Assembly (NCBI GenBank): GCA_035540495.1
Contig: DATLGL010000015.1
Span: forward strand, 1 to 64,000
Reading direction: 5' to 3'
Length of the DNA stretch: 64,000 bases
Source: DASVEG01 sp035540495
GTDB lineage: Bacteria; Actinomycetota; Acidimicrobiia; Acidimicrobiales; CADCTF01
Below, piece after piece: positions 1-9,302 of the stretch (position 1 is its first letter; the number at the start of each line of letters is the position of its first letter). Position numbers and translations under genes: made by a program. Below the pieces are notes generated by a model. That model made no database searches. It saw nothing but the letters and a program-made list of their open reading frames with translations, and had not been told where the DNA came from.

Positions 1-1566
1 GCCGTTGACACCTCCGGCGGTACGGTCTCGGGCGGCGGCGCGACCACGGGCGGCACCGGGGGCACCGGCGCCACGGCGACCGGCGGCGCGACCGGCACGT
101 CCAGAACGGGCGGGTCGACGTCGCCGTCAGGTGGACAGACCACTACGGCTGGCGGCGACCGCAGCCACTGCAAGGGCGACCGCCAGCACGACATCATCTA
201 CAACGCGCCTCCGTGCGTGCCGAAGTGGCCGGCCGGAGCCGACAACGGCGGTGCCACCTACCCGGGCGTCACGAAGGACTCCATCAGCTTCGTGATGTTC
301 CAGTGCCAGTCGAACGAGCAGGTCGACGCCATCCTCGCGTCCCAGGGTCTGGCGGCCTCGGACGCCGAGACCGACGCCATGCTCGACGCCTGGGCCAAGG
401 TCATCAACAAGCACTACGAGACCTACGGGCGGACGTTCAAGTGGGAGCGGATCCGCGGTGACTGCCCCACCTCGCCGCCCGACCCCGCCAAAGCCCGCCA
501 AGCCGCGGCCGAGGTCGCGAAGAAGAAGCCGATGTTCGTGCACGTGGCCGGCGGCGGCTCTGCCGCAGCCGACGTGTTCGCCCAGAACGGCATCCTGTCT
601 GTGGGCGTCCAGTGGAACATCCAGCAGTTCTACGCCGGACGCCGCCCGTTCCGGTGGGACATCTTCCCGTCGGCGAATGAGACCGCAGACTGGATGGCCG
701 AGTACTACTGCAAGAAGATGGCGAAGAAGCCCGCCTCGAACGCGGGGCAGGTCATCCATCCGACGATTGGTGGCCGCAGCACCATCCGCAAGCTGGCCAT
801 CGTCGTTCCTGACGACGGCACCGGCACGATCGTTCCGGCGGCTCAGCAGGTGTCGAAGCTGGTGACGGAGTGCAGCGGCGTCGAGACCCCGATCTTCACC
901 TACCAGTCCGACATCAACCGGGCGACGGAGCAGACCCGGGCCACCGTCGCCGGCCTGATCGAGAAGAAGATCACGACGGTCACCTGCATGTGCGACCCGA
1001 TCGCGCCCGTCTTCTTGACGCAGGGCATGACCCAGAACAACTACTACCCAGAGCACATGCTCGCCGGCATGGGCCTGCTCGACTACGACGTGCTGGGCCG
1101 CCTCTACGACCCGGCACAGTGGGCCCACGCGTTCGGCCCGAGCCAGCTCGCCGAACCCGTTCCGTTCGACCAGTCGGACGCGACGCGTATCTGGCGGGCC
1201 GCTGGCAACTCGGGTCAGCCGTGCGCGGCGTGCAACCTCCTGAGCGGCTACATGAGCCTCGTCGCCTCGATGATCAACGTCGCCGGGCCCAACCTGAACC
1301 CGGGCACGATCGAGGCGGCGCTCGTCGGCCGGAACTACAAGCGGGGCGGCTGGGGCGAGACCGGCGGCAAGGCCGACGTCTACCTCATCAAGTTCGGACA
1401 GGGCGACTACAACGCCATCTCCGACTTCCGCGAGGCGTACTGGGACGCTGCGGCGACGTCGACGATCGACGGCAGAGCGGGCGCGTACGTCTCGCTGAAC
1501 AAGGGCCGCCGCTACGCCGGTGGCGAGCTCGACGGTTCGTTCACGGTCGCTCCGAAGCCGCAATAG
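1..1566 (+). CDS. ABC transporter substrate-binding protein, branched-chain amino acid/amide type (5' truncated)
   Basis: The frame is open from base 1, so the gene starts upstream of the window; at least 521 codons remain. The first ~55 codons are Gly/Thr/Ser-rich low complexity, a likely linker between a lost signal peptide/lipobox and the folded domain. The rest reads as a periplasmic-binding-fold protein (Peripla_BP_6-like): a pattern of VTKDSISF, then KPMFVHVAGGG, LAIVVPDDGTG and a late YLIKFGQGDYN. Cysteines are frequent (for example CMCDP, CAACN), suggesting disulfides in an exported protein. It lies 4 bases ahead of the fused permease and should deliver substrate to it. The substrate cannot be read from sequence; amino acids, amides or short carboxylates are possible. 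Confidence 0.85.
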   Translation, partial: AVDTSGGTVSGGGATTGGTGGTGATATGGATGTSRTGGSTSPSGGQTTTAGGDRSHCKGDRQHDIIYNAPPCVPKWPAGADNGGATYPGVTKDSISFVMFQCQSNEQVDAILASQGLAASDAETDAMLDAWAKVINKHYETYGRTFKWERIRGDCPTSPPDPAKARQAAAEVAKKKPMFVHVAGGGSAAADVFAQNGILSVGVQWNIQQFYAGRRPFRWDIFPSANETADWMAEYYCKKMAKKPASNAGQVIHPTIGGRSTIRKLAIVVPDDGTGTIVPAAQQVSKLVTECSGVETPIFTYQSDINRATEQTRATVAGLIEKKITTVTCMCDPIAPVFLTQGMTQNNYYPEHMLAGMGLLDYDVLGRLYDPAQWAHAFGPSQLAEPVPFDQSDATRIWRAAGNSGQPCAACNLLSGYMSLVASMINVAGPNLNPGTIEAALVGRNYKRGGWGETGGKADVYLIKFGQGDYNAISDFREAYWDAAATSTIDGRAGAYVSLNKGRRYAGGELDGSFTVAPKPQ

Positions 1567-1570
1567 CGCC

Positions 1571-3901
1571 ATGACCGCCACCATCACGGAGTCGCCCGCG
1601 GTGCGGGGGCTGCGAGACGCGCTCTCGAAGGCGTTCGGCCACCGCGTCCTCGGGCTGCCACTCAAGCTCGTCGTCGCCTACGTCTTCTTCATCGAGATCC
1701 TGGTGCAACTCGTGTTCGGACAGCTGCGCCTGCTAGGCCTCGACATCGGCTTCCAGCAGTCGCCGATCCCGCGCGCCATCTTCTTGAACGGGGCATCCGT
1801 CGGGATGCTCTATGCGTTGCTCGGCATGGGCCTGATCCTGGTGTTCCGGGCGAACCGGATCATCAACTTCGCTCAGGCCCAGCTGGGCTCGGTTCCCGCA
1901 GTGACCGCTCTGCTGCTCAACCTCCGGAAGGACGTCAACTACTTCCTCGTCCTCCCGATCGTGATCATCGGCGCGATGATCCTCGGCGCCGCGGTCGATG
2001 TGTTCCTCCGGCGGTTCCGCGCCGCGCCTCGCCTCATCGTCACCGTCGCGACGATCGGTGTGTCGATCTTCCTGATCGTGATCGAGGTGCAGGTCCAGAA
2101 GTGGATCAAGGGCGACCTGGTGTCGAGCGACCAGTTCACGACGCCGTGGACGCGCTTCGGCACCTACATCGGCCCCCTCCGCTTCAGCGGCGACTTCGTC
2201 ATGGCTGCCGTCGTGACGATCCTCATCTGCATCGCGCTCGGTGCGTTCTTCCGCTTCACCGACATGGGCATCGCCGTGCGGGCATCGGCGGAGAACGGCG
2301 AACGTGCGTCGCTGCTCGGCATCCCGATCACCCGCGTTTCGACGGTCGTGTGGGTGATCGCTGCGGTGATGTCGGCCCTCGCGGTGTTCCTGCGGGCGCC
2401 GGTCAGCGGGCTGACGCTCGGATCGTCGATCGGCCCGTCGGTGCTGCTCTACGGCCTCGCGGCAGCGGTGATCGCCCGCATGGAGAGCCTCCCGATGTGC
2501 GTGATCGCCGGCATGGGGATCGGCATCGTCGACCAGTCGGCGTTGTTCGGCACCCGCCGCTCCAGCCTCGCCATCGCCACGATGCTCGTGGTGATCCTGG
2601 TCGCGCTGCTGGCCCAGCGGGGCCGAATGGCTCGCGCCCTCGACGCCGGTGTCGCGACGTGGCAGGCCGCCAAGGAGTACCGCCCGATCCCGCTCGAACT
2701 GCGCAGCACCAGCGAGGTCATCGCAGCGAAGGGCGTGCTCGCGGGCCTCGCCGTCTTCGTCGCCGTGGTGCTCCCGCTGATCCTCGACGAGAAGTACGCG
2801 GGCCGTTTCACGATCGTGATCATCACGGCGATCGTCGGCGTGTCACTCGTGATCCTCACCGGCTGGGCCGGGCAGATCTCGCTCGGCCAGTTCGGGTTCG
2901 CCGGCCTCGGCGCTGCGGTCGCCGGAGGCCTCGGTGTGCGAGACGTTGACTTCTTCGTCTGCCTGGTGCTGGCGGGTCTGGCCGGCGCGCTGGCCGCGGT
3001 GCTCATCGGGCTCCCGGCGTTGCGGATCCAGGGACCGTTCCTCGCGGTGACGACGCTCGCCTTTGCGTTCACGGTGCAGTACTTCTTCCTCAACCCGTCG
3101 TATTTCGGTGAGGGCGGGCAGATCGCCGACCTCCTCCCCCACAACGGCGACTTCGTCAACCGACCGAAGCTCTACGGATTCTTCAGCACGACGTCCGACG
3201 TCCGCTACTACTTCGTCTGCCTGACCGTGCTGCTGCTGTCGATCTACCTCGCCCGCAACCTGCGCAAGAACCGCATGGGCCGCGTGCTCATCGGCGTACG
3301 CGACAACGGGCGCGGCGTGCAGGCCTACGGCGTCAACCTTGCGGCGACGAAGCTCGCGGCCTTCGCGGTGTCGGGCTTCATCGCGGCGCTCGCGGGCGGG
3401 CTCTTCGCCTTCTACCTGCAGAGCGTCGATGCGCAGGCGTTCACGGCCGAGCGCTCGATCAGCGTCTTCACGATCGCGGTGATCGGGGGGCTGACGTCGC
3501 TTCCCGGTGCTGTGGCAGGTGCATTGGTGATCGAGGGCATCCCGTTCCTGCTCGACGGCGACCAGGTTGTCCGGCTGCTGACGTCGAGCCTCGGTCTCCT
3601 GCTGCTGCTGAACTTCGTGCCCGGCGGTCTCTCCGAGGTCGGCTTCCGTGCCCGTGACTCGTTCCTCCGGTGGATCGCGAAGCGGAACTCGATCCACGTG
3701 CCGAGCCTCGTTGCCGACTCGCTGGTGACCAAGGACGACCAGCCCGACGACGTGATCGAGCAGGCGGAGCACAAGATCGAGGTCGGCATCGAGCACCTCG
3801 ACGACGAGCCGTTGGTGCGTTGCCCCGCGTGCGACGCCGCCGTTCCGATGAGCGCCGTGCGTGAGCACGAGCACTTCCAGCTGGAGGCTTCGACCCGATG
3901 A
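1571..3901 (+). CDS. Fused branched-chain amino acid ABC permease (LivH-LivM fusion)
   Basis: 776 aa, ATG start 4 bases after the binding-protein stop. The N-terminal half (about residues 50-380) is LivH-like, with the conserved NRIINFAQAQ at about residue 95. The second half (about 395-720) is LivM-like, with GWAGQISLGQFGF at about residue 430. Both are rich in membrane helices, so one chain supplies the two permease subunits that are separate in E. coli. The final ~60 residues are hydrophilic and end in a C-x2-C-x11-H-x-H motif (C751, C754, H766, H768), a possible small zinc site on the cytoplasmic side. The stop overlaps the next start (ATGA), indicating coupled translation with the ATPase fusion. 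An alternative upstream start would overlap the previous gene and is unlikely. Confidence 0.9.
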   Translation: MTATITESPAVRGLRDALSKAFGHRVLGLPLKLVVAYVFFIEILVQLVFGQLRLLGLDIGFQQSPIPRAIFLNGASVGMLYALLGMGLILVFRANRIINFAQAQLGSVPAVTALLLNLRKDVNYFLVLPIVIIGAMILGAAVDVFLRRFRAAPRLIVTVATIGVSIFLIVIEVQVQKWIKGDLVSSDQFTTPWTRFGTYIGPLRFSGDFVMAAVVTILICIALGAFFRFTDMGIAVRASAENGERASLLGIPITRVSTVVWVIAAVMSALAVFLRAPVSGLTLGSSIGPSVLLYGLAAAVIARMESLPMCVIAGMGIGIVDQSALFGTRRSSLAIATMLVVILVALLAQRGRMARALDAGVATWQAAKEYRPIPLELRSTSEVIAAKGVLAGLAVFVAVVLPLILDEKYAGRFTIVIITAIVGVSLVILTGWAGQISLGQFGFAGLGAAVAGGLGVRDVDFFVCLVLAGLAGALAAVLIGLPALRIQGPFLAVTTLAFAFTVQYFFLNPSYFGEGGQIADLLPHNGDFVNRPKLYGFFSTTSDVRYYFVCLTVLLLSIYLARNLRKNRMGRVLIGVRDNGRGVQAYGVNLAATKLAAFAVSGFIAALAGGLFAFYLQSVDAQAFTAERSISVFTIAVIGGLTSLPGAVAGALVIEGIPFLLDGDQVVRLLTSSLGLLLLLNFVPGGLSEVGFRARDSFLRWIAKRNSIHVPSLVADSLVTKDDQPDDVIEQAEHKIEVGIEHLDDEPLVRCPACDAAVPMSAVREHEHFQLEASTR

Positions 3902-6900
3902 ACGCTCTCCAGAAGCGGTTGCAGGAGATCACCGGCGGCGCGACCACCGCGCCGCTTCTCCTCCTATTCGTCCTGAACCTCGTCGACGAGTTCGACCAGG
4001 TGGCGTTCGGCGTCCTCGCGCCGCCGATCCGAGACACCTTCGGCATCTCCGACGCCACCTTCACCCGGATCACGACGGTGCCAGGCGCCCTGCTGATCAT
4101 GCTGATCGTGCCGGTCGGCGTGCTCGCCGACCGCTACACCCGAACCCGGCTCGTCGCGGCGGCTGCGGCGATCTGGGGGACGATGACGATCCTCACGGGT
4201 CTGTCCGGCTTCATCGGCGGCGGCGTGCTCGCGCTGCTCATCCTCGCGCGGTTCGGCTCGGGCATCGGCCGGCTGATGAACGAGCCGGTCCACGCGAGCC
4301 TCCTGGCCGACTACTACGAACCGGCGGTGCACGGGCGCATCTACGCCTTCCACCGGCTCGCCAACCCGATCGGCGGCTTCCTCATCCTGTTTGGCGGCCT
4401 GCTCGGCGATGTCTTCGGATGGCGGATCGCCTTCATGATGCTGTCGATCCCGACGTTCATCTCCGTGCTGTTCATCACCCGCCTCCAAGAGCCGGTGCGC
4501 GGGGCGTCGATCAACATGAGCCTCGCGAAGCAGGCCGAGGCCGCCGGCGAGAAGATCCCATTCTGGGAAGGCGTCCGGCGCCTGTCCGCGATCCGCACCT
4601 TCAAGCGCTTCTGGGTCGCGGCGTTCTTCCTCGGTGGTCCGGTGCTGGCGATCGTGTCGTTCTTCGCCTTCTTCTTCGAGAAGGTCTACGGCGTCGAGAA
4701 CGCGGGCCCCTGGGGTCGAGGCGGCATCACCGCCCTGTACTCGCTCGGCGTCGCGATCGGTACCGTCTTCTGGGGTCGTCTGGCCGACAAGACGATCGCC
4801 CAGTTCAAGATCCCCCAGCTAGCGCGCCTTGGCGGTCTGGCCCTCGGCTGCTCGTCGGCCGCGCTGATCCTCACCGCGATCGCTCCGGTGATCTGGCTGT
4901 CGATCTTCTTCGTGTTCCTCGTGGGTGTGGCGAGCGCCGGCTTCCTCGCCTTCCACCTCCCGATGACCGCGGTGGTCGCACCGCCGCGCCTGCGCTCGCT
5001 CGGCTTCGCCCTCTTCGGGTTCTGGTTCGGGATCGGCGCGATCATCGTGTCGGGCTTCGTCGCCTCCATTGGCGAGAACCAGGGCTACCGCTGGGGCATC
5101 GCCGTGCTGTCGATGATCGTCGCCCTCGCCGGCATCATCTACGCCAGCGCGACGAAGTTCGTGGAGCGCGACGTCCAGCAGGCGATGAACTCGCTGAGCG
5201 CGGAGGCCGAGCTGCGGGCCGCGCTCGAGTCGACCGGCGAGCGTGCCCTGCTCACCTGCCGCGGCGTCGAGGTCGCCTACGACCAGGTGCAGGTGCTGTT
5301 CGGCGTCGACATGGAGGTGCGGCCGGGTGAGATCGTCGCCCTGCTCGGCACCAACGGCGCCGGCAAGTCGACGCTCCTCAAGGCCATCAGCGGCTCCGTC
5401 GACCCGATCGGCGGCGCGATCTTCTTCGACGGCCGCGACGTGACCCACGCGGACGCGGTGCAGACGGTCAAGCTCGGCATCGTCCAGGTGCCGGGCGGCA
5501 AGGCGGTCTTCCCGACGTTGACCGTGGCCGAGCACCTGCGGGCCGGTGGGTGGCTCTACCGCTCCGACCCGGAGTACCTCAAGGCGGCGACCGAAGAGGT
5601 GCTCGAGATCTTCCCGCGTCTCCGCGAGCGCATCGACCAGATGGCGGGCAACCTCTCCGGCGGCGAGCAGCAGATGCTGGCCTTGGGCATGGCGTTCATC
5701 GCCAAGCCGAAGCTCCTGATGATTGACGAGCTCTCGCTCGGCCTTGCGCCGACGATCGTCGAGCAGCTCCTCGGCATCGTCCGCAAGATCCGGGACAACG
5801 GCACCGCGATCATCCTCGTGGAGCAGTCGATCAACGTCGCTCTCACCGTCGCGGAGCGGGCGTACTTCCTCGAGAAGGGCGAGGTCCGCTTCGAGGGCCC
5901 GACGGCCGAGCTCATCGAGCGCGACGACATCGTCCGCTCCGTGTTCCTCCAGGGCGCCGCGTCGGTCGACGACAAGAAGGGCTCCGTGCCGGCCACCGCC
6001 AAGGCACACGCACCGGTGCTCGACCGCCTGCCGATCGGCGACGAGATCCTCGAGGTCCGCAACGTCACCAAACGCTTCGGTGGCATCCGGGCGGTGAACG
6101 ACGCGACGATCACGCTGAAGCGCAACGAGATCGTCGGCCTCATCGGCCCGAACGGTGCCGGCAAGACGACGATCTTCGACCTCATCTCGGGCTTCCTGAT
6201 CCCCGATGACGGAAAGATCATCCTCGACGGCGAGGACATCACGAACCTGCGGCCCGACCGCCGCGCGTGGCTCGGCCTCGGCCGCTCGTTCCAGGACGCG
6301 CGTCTCGTGCCGTCGCTGACCGTCGCCGAGAACATCGCCATCTCGCTCGAGCGTCACCTCACGGTGCGCGATCCGGTCGCCTCCCTGCTCGGCCTGCCCG
6401 GCGTGGTGCAGCTGGAGGACGACGTGTCGTGGTCGGTGCACGACCTCGTCGAGCTGATGAACCTCGGCGCGTATCGCGACAAGTTCGTCCGCGAGCTCTC
6501 GACCGGTACCCGCCGGATCGTCGACCTGGCGATGTGCATAGCGCACGATCCGAAGGTGCTGCTCCTCGACGAGCCCTCGTCCGGCATCGCGCAGCGGGAG
6601 ACCGAAGCTCTGGGGCCGCTGCTGCAGCGGATCCAGCGTGAAGCGGAGTGCGCCCTGCTCGTGATCGAGCACGACATGCCGTTGATCACGAGCATCTCCG
6701 ACCGCATGTACGCGCTCGAGCTCGGGCACCAGATCGTCGAGGGCACCCCGCAGGAGGTGACGTCCGACCCGCAGGTCGTGTCGTCGTACCTCGGTGGCGA
6801 CCTCGCGACGATCAACCGGTCCGGCGCGGCGAAGAAGAAGCCGGCCGGAGATGCCGACGGGGGCTCTGGGTCGAACGGCACGACCCGTCGCCGGACGCGC

Positions 6901-6945
6901 CGGCGGGCGGAGTCGACGACCGGCTCCGGGAGCAGCGACTCGTGA
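3898..6945 (+). CDS. MFS transporter domain fused to LivF- and LivG-type ABC ATPases
   Basis: 1015 aa in one uninterrupted frame. Residues ~15-430 are a 12-helix major facilitator domain with a loop 2-3 motif GVLADRYTRTR. Residues ~445-690 are a LivF-type ATPase (Walker A GTNGAGKST at ~484, signature LSGGEQ at ~585, Walker B LLMIDELSLGLAP). Residues ~720-985 are a LivG-type ATPase (Walker A GPNGAGKTT at ~750, Walker B LLLDEPSSGIA) whose signature reads LSTGTRR rather than the usual LS.GQQR. The last ~30 residues are Gly/Ser/Arg-rich and disordered. Placed after the fused permease, the two ATPases should power it. The MFS part may be a second transporter or a membrane anchor. The start overlaps the permease stop by 4 bases and the stop overlaps the next start. 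Confidence 0.9.
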   Translation: MNALQKRLQEITGGATTAPLLLLFVLNLVDEFDQVAFGVLAPPIRDTFGISDATFTRITTVPGALLIMLIVPVGVLADRYTRTRLVAAAAAIWGTMTILTGLSGFIGGGVLALLILARFGSGIGRLMNEPVHASLLADYYEPAVHGRIYAFHRLANPIGGFLILFGGLLGDVFGWRIAFMMLSIPTFISVLFITRLQEPVRGASINMSLAKQAEAAGEKIPFWEGVRRLSAIRTFKRFWVAAFFLGGPVLAIVSFFAFFFEKVYGVENAGPWGRGGITALYSLGVAIGTVFWGRLADKTIAQFKIPQLARLGGLALGCSSAALILTAIAPVIWLSIFFVFLVGVASAGFLAFHLPMTAVVAPPRLRSLGFALFGFWFGIGAIIVSGFVASIGENQGYRWGIAVLSMIVALAGIIYASATKFVERDVQQAMNSLSAEAELRAALESTGERALLTCRGVEVAYDQVQVLFGVDMEVRPGEIVALLGTNGAGKSTLLKAISGSVDPIGGAIFFDGRDVTHADAVQTVKLGIVQVPGGKAVFPTLTVAEHLRAGGWLYRSDPEYLKAATEEVLEIFPRLRERIDQMAGNLSGGEQQMLALGMAFIAKPKLLMIDELSLGLAPTIVEQLLGIVRKIRDNGTAIILVEQSINVALTVAERAYFLEKGEVRFEGPTAELIERDDIVRSVFLQGAASVDDKKGSVPATAKAHAPVLDRLPIGDEILEVRNVTKRFGGIRAVNDATITLKRNEIVGLIGPNGAGKTTIFDLISGFLIPDDGKIILDGEDITNLRPDRRAWLGLGRSFQDARLVPSLTVAENIAISLERHLTVRDPVASLLGLPGVVQLEDDVSWSVHDLVELMNLGAYRDKFVRELSTGTRRIVDLAMCIAHDPKVLLLDEPSSGIAQRETEALGPLLQRIQREAECALLVIEHDMPLITSISDRMYALELGHQIVEGTPQEVTSDPQVVSSYLGGDLATINRSGAAKKKPAGDADGGSGSNGTTRRRTRRRAESTTGSGSSDS

Positions 6946-8030
6946 GCACGCGACGTCGCCGGCTTCGCCTCGCAGGTGCGGCTCTCGCTCTCGCCGGCAC
7001 GGCGTTGCTGCTCGTGCCCATGCCCGCACAGGCCGCCGCGGCGACCAAGAGCGGATGGTGGTACCGGCCGAAGACGGCGACGCCGACGGCGGAGTCGCCC
7101 CAGCCGCTCCCGGGCGGCAACCCGGTGCTGCCCACCGTCCCGGCCGGCCCGCCGACGGTGCCGGCCGACCACCTCCACGTCGAGGGCACACCGGCTGGTG
7201 CGACCTCGATCGCCGCGTTCACCTACTCGCTCAACGCCGGCGAGTCGCTCCCGGTGCTGACGTTGAAGACCGCGGCCGGGTCGAACGTCCCCCCGACGTC
7301 GATCATCCTCGCCTGCCGCGCCGCGGTCGAGTGGGCCGCGCCGGCCGCACCTCCCGGAGCGTGGGAGGAGAAGCCGCTCGTCGACTGCTCGTCGTCGGTG
7401 CAGGCGCAGATCAACGACACGGGAGACACGCTCGTGTTCCCGCTGCAGCCGCTGGTCAGCGGCCGCACCCTCGACGTCGTGGTCGTGCCGGGCCGGGTGG
7501 CGGAGCTGCCGGCGGAGGCGAACGGGTCGACGTTCGCGCTCACGTTCCCGAAGCCGACGGCGGAGTCGCTCACCACGACCACCGCTGCGCCGGTCGAGGA
7601 GTTCTCGCCCGCGACCGACTTCAGCCACGACTTCGACTTCGAGCCGGCGGCGCCCTCGACCGGCGAGACGTCGTTCGAGTCCCCGTCGTTCACCCCGACC
7701 TTCGACGGGTCGATCGTGACCACGCCCGCACCCGTCGTGTCGCCGGCGCTCGAGCCCCAAGACCAGGCGCCGTCGGTGCCGCGCGCGTTCTCGCCGGCGG
7801 TCTCGGCCGAGGACGTCGGCGATGCCGCGAAGAAGCTCGGGCTCGTGCTGATCGCCCTCGGGGTGATCGCCGCCTACATGGCGTCCGCCGAACGCCCGGC
7901 CACGGAGATGGGTCTGGGGCGGTTCCGCCGAGTTCGCCCGGCCGCCGAGGCAGCGCTCGACGGTCCGACCTCCGAAGGTGGCATCGGCCGCCTGCGCCGG
8001 CCACGCGCCGGCGCCGCTCCCCGCTTGTAG
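6942..8030 (+). CDS. Secreted, Pro/Thr-rich protein with C-terminal membrane anchor, function unknown
   Basis: 362 aa, GTG start in a GTGA overlap with the transporter stop. The N-terminus is a clear signal peptide: basic STRRRRLR, a hydrophobic stretch, and an AQA-AAA cleavage region near residue 28. A Pro/Gly-rich linker follows, then a beta-rich domain with two Cys (CRAA and DCSSS), then a low-complexity Thr/Pro/Ser stalk. A single membrane helix (KKLGLVLIALGVIAAY, about residues 291-306) is followed by a basic, cytoplasmic tail. The layout is that of a surface protein anchored at its C-terminus. I do not recognise the family. Its position suggests co-expression with the ABC transporter. 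Confidence 0.75.
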   Translation: MSTRRRRLRLAGAALALAGTALLLVPMPAQAAAATKSGWWYRPKTATPTAESPQPLPGGNPVLPTVPAGPPTVPADHLHVEGTPAGATSIAAFTYSLNAGESLPVLTLKTAAGSNVPPTSIILACRAAVEWAAPAAPPGAWEEKPLVDCSSSVQAQINDTGDTLVFPLQPLVSGRTLDVVVVPGRVAELPAEANGSTFALTFPKPTAESLTTTTAAPVEEFSPATDFSHDFDFEPAAPSTGETSFESPSFTPTFDGSIVTTPAPVVSPALEPQDQAPSVPRAFSPAVSAEDVGDAAKKLGLVLIALGVIAAYMASAERPATEMGLGRFRRVRPAAEAALDGPTSEGGIGRLRRPRAGAAPRL

Positions 8031-8042
8031 CCTGGCTTCGGA

Positions 8043-8519
8043 CTACCAGCTGAAGCCGGCCGGGGCGTCTCCCCGGTGCCATTCGTCGAGACGGCGGCGC
8101 GTGCCGGGCGAGACCTCGTCGGGCAGCGTGGCGGGGTCGAAGAACCGAGCGGAGTCGATCTCGGCCGAGTCGGCCTCCGCACCTCGCCACTGGCGCACGA
8201 CGAACACGGTGATGTGGTCGCTCTTGCCCTCGGTCATGTTCGAGAACACGCCGTGCAGCTCCGGCCGTCCGGTGACCGTGACGCCGACCTCTTCCCGCAG
8301 TTCTCGTCCGAGCGCCTCGAGGAGGCTCTCTCGGCGCTTCACCCCGCCGCCCGGCAGGTGCCAGGTGGGGGGTCCGTAGCTGTGGCGGACGAGCAGAACG
8401 TGGCCGCGCTCGTCGACGACGATCCCCCGGATCCCGATGGTGCGTGGGCCGTACACCCGCCACACGATGCGGCGGAGGCGATCGGCCACCCGTAGCAGCT
8501 GGGGCGGTATGGAGCTCAC
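8043..8519 (-). CDS. NUDIX hydrolase
   Basis: 158 aa, GTG start in a 4-base overlap with the stop of the upstream nucleotidyltransferase. The NUDIX box is complete: G58-x5-E64-x7-RELREEVGV (72-80), so the metal-binding glutamates are present. The domain occupies about residues 27-140, with PPTWHLPGGG before the box. Members hydrolyse a nucleoside diphosphate linked to another group. Pairing with a sugar-nucleotide transferase suggests, as inference only, a nucleotide-sugar or (d)NTP substrate. The longer open frame upstream is a shadow of the neighbouring gene. Confidence 0.9.
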   Translation of the reverse strand: MSSIPPQLLRVADRLRRIVWRVYGPRTIGIRGIVVDERGHVLLVRHSYGPPTWHLPGGGVKRRESLLEALGRELREEVGVTVTGRPELHGVFSNMTEGKSDHITVFVVRQWRGAEADSAEIDSARFFDPATLPDEVSPGTRRRLDEWHRGDAPAGFSW

Positions 8520-9301
8520 GATGCGTCTCCGTCTCCGCCTGCGTCGACGGTGAGCCCACCCGGCGCTCGGATCACGCGGTGCAGCCGTTCGCCGGCCGCG
8601 ACCACCGCGCCTGGCCACACGACGCTGTCGACGATCTCTGCTCCTCCACCGACGACGGCGTCCGGGGCGATCACGCTGCGACCGCCGCTCGCATGGAGGT
8701 TCGCGGCGAGGTAGCTCTGCGGCGTGCCGCAGTCGAACCACGCGCCGTCGTGCACGACCAGCTCGAGCTCGCCCTCCGCCGCGTCCCGCCAGAGCACCTC
8801 GTAGAGCCCGGTGGGCTCCGGGCTGAGCTTCTCGACCCGGTCCCACGGCAACAGGCACACACCGGCGTACAGGTGCTCGCCGAAGTCCGCCTGCGGCGGC
8901 CTCGGGACGACGAGGAGGCGCATCGTCTTCCGATCCCACCCGTCTACGACGGTGGCTGCGACATCCGCGTCGTGCCAGGCGTCGGCGTTGTGCACGAGCA
9001 CGTCTCGACCGTCGATCCACGACGTGAGGTTGCCGAGCGCGCCCGCGGTGCCGAGCGCCTCCGGTCGCTCGACCTCGACGTGGAGGTCGCGGCGGTCGCT
9101 GTACCGCTCGACGATCTGGTCGGCCTGCGCGTGCGCGTTGATGGCGATCGACGTCGTGACGGTGCGGCACGCGCCGATGGCGCGATCGGCGAGCGGCTCG
9201 TTGTTCACCGGACAGAGCGCCTTCGGGACGAGGTTCGTGAGAGGCCGCAGGCGCGTCCCGAAGCCCGCTGCGAGCACCACCGCGGCCAGGTCGCGGGTCA
9301 T
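8516..9301 (-). CDS. Sugar-phosphate nucleotidyltransferase (NTP_transferase family)
   Basis: 261 aa. The N-terminus carries the pyrophosphorylase signature LAAGFGTRLRPLTN at about residues 9-22, followed by PKALCPVNN, as in mannose-1-phosphate guanylyltransferase and glucose-1-phosphate thymidylyl/uridylyltransferases. A VHNADAWHD segment at about residue 100 supplies the metal-binding Asp region. The protein is shorter than two-domain ManC/GlmU types and lacks an obvious left-handed beta-helix, so the substrate cannot be assigned. It lies one base after recG in the same direction and overlaps the NUDIX gene by 4 bases. Confidence 0.85.
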   Translation of the reverse strand: MTRDLAAVVLAAGFGTRLRPLTNLVPKALCPVNNEPLADRAIGACRTVTTSIAINAHAQADQIVERYSDRRDLHVEVERPEALGTAGALGNLTSWIDGRDVLVHNADAWHDADVAATVVDGWDRKTMRLLVVPRPPQADFGEHLYAGVCLLPWDRVEKLSPEPTGLYEVLWRDAAEGELELVVHDGAWFDCGTPQSYLAANLHASGGRSVIAPDAVVGGGAEIVDSVVWPGAVVAAGERLHRVIRAPGGLTVDAGGDGDAS

Positions 9302-9302
9302 G

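Noticed and set aside
4819..7191. Long minus-strand frame opposite the MFS-ABC fusion
   Set aside because: No recognisable domain; an antisense shadow of GC-rich coding DNA.
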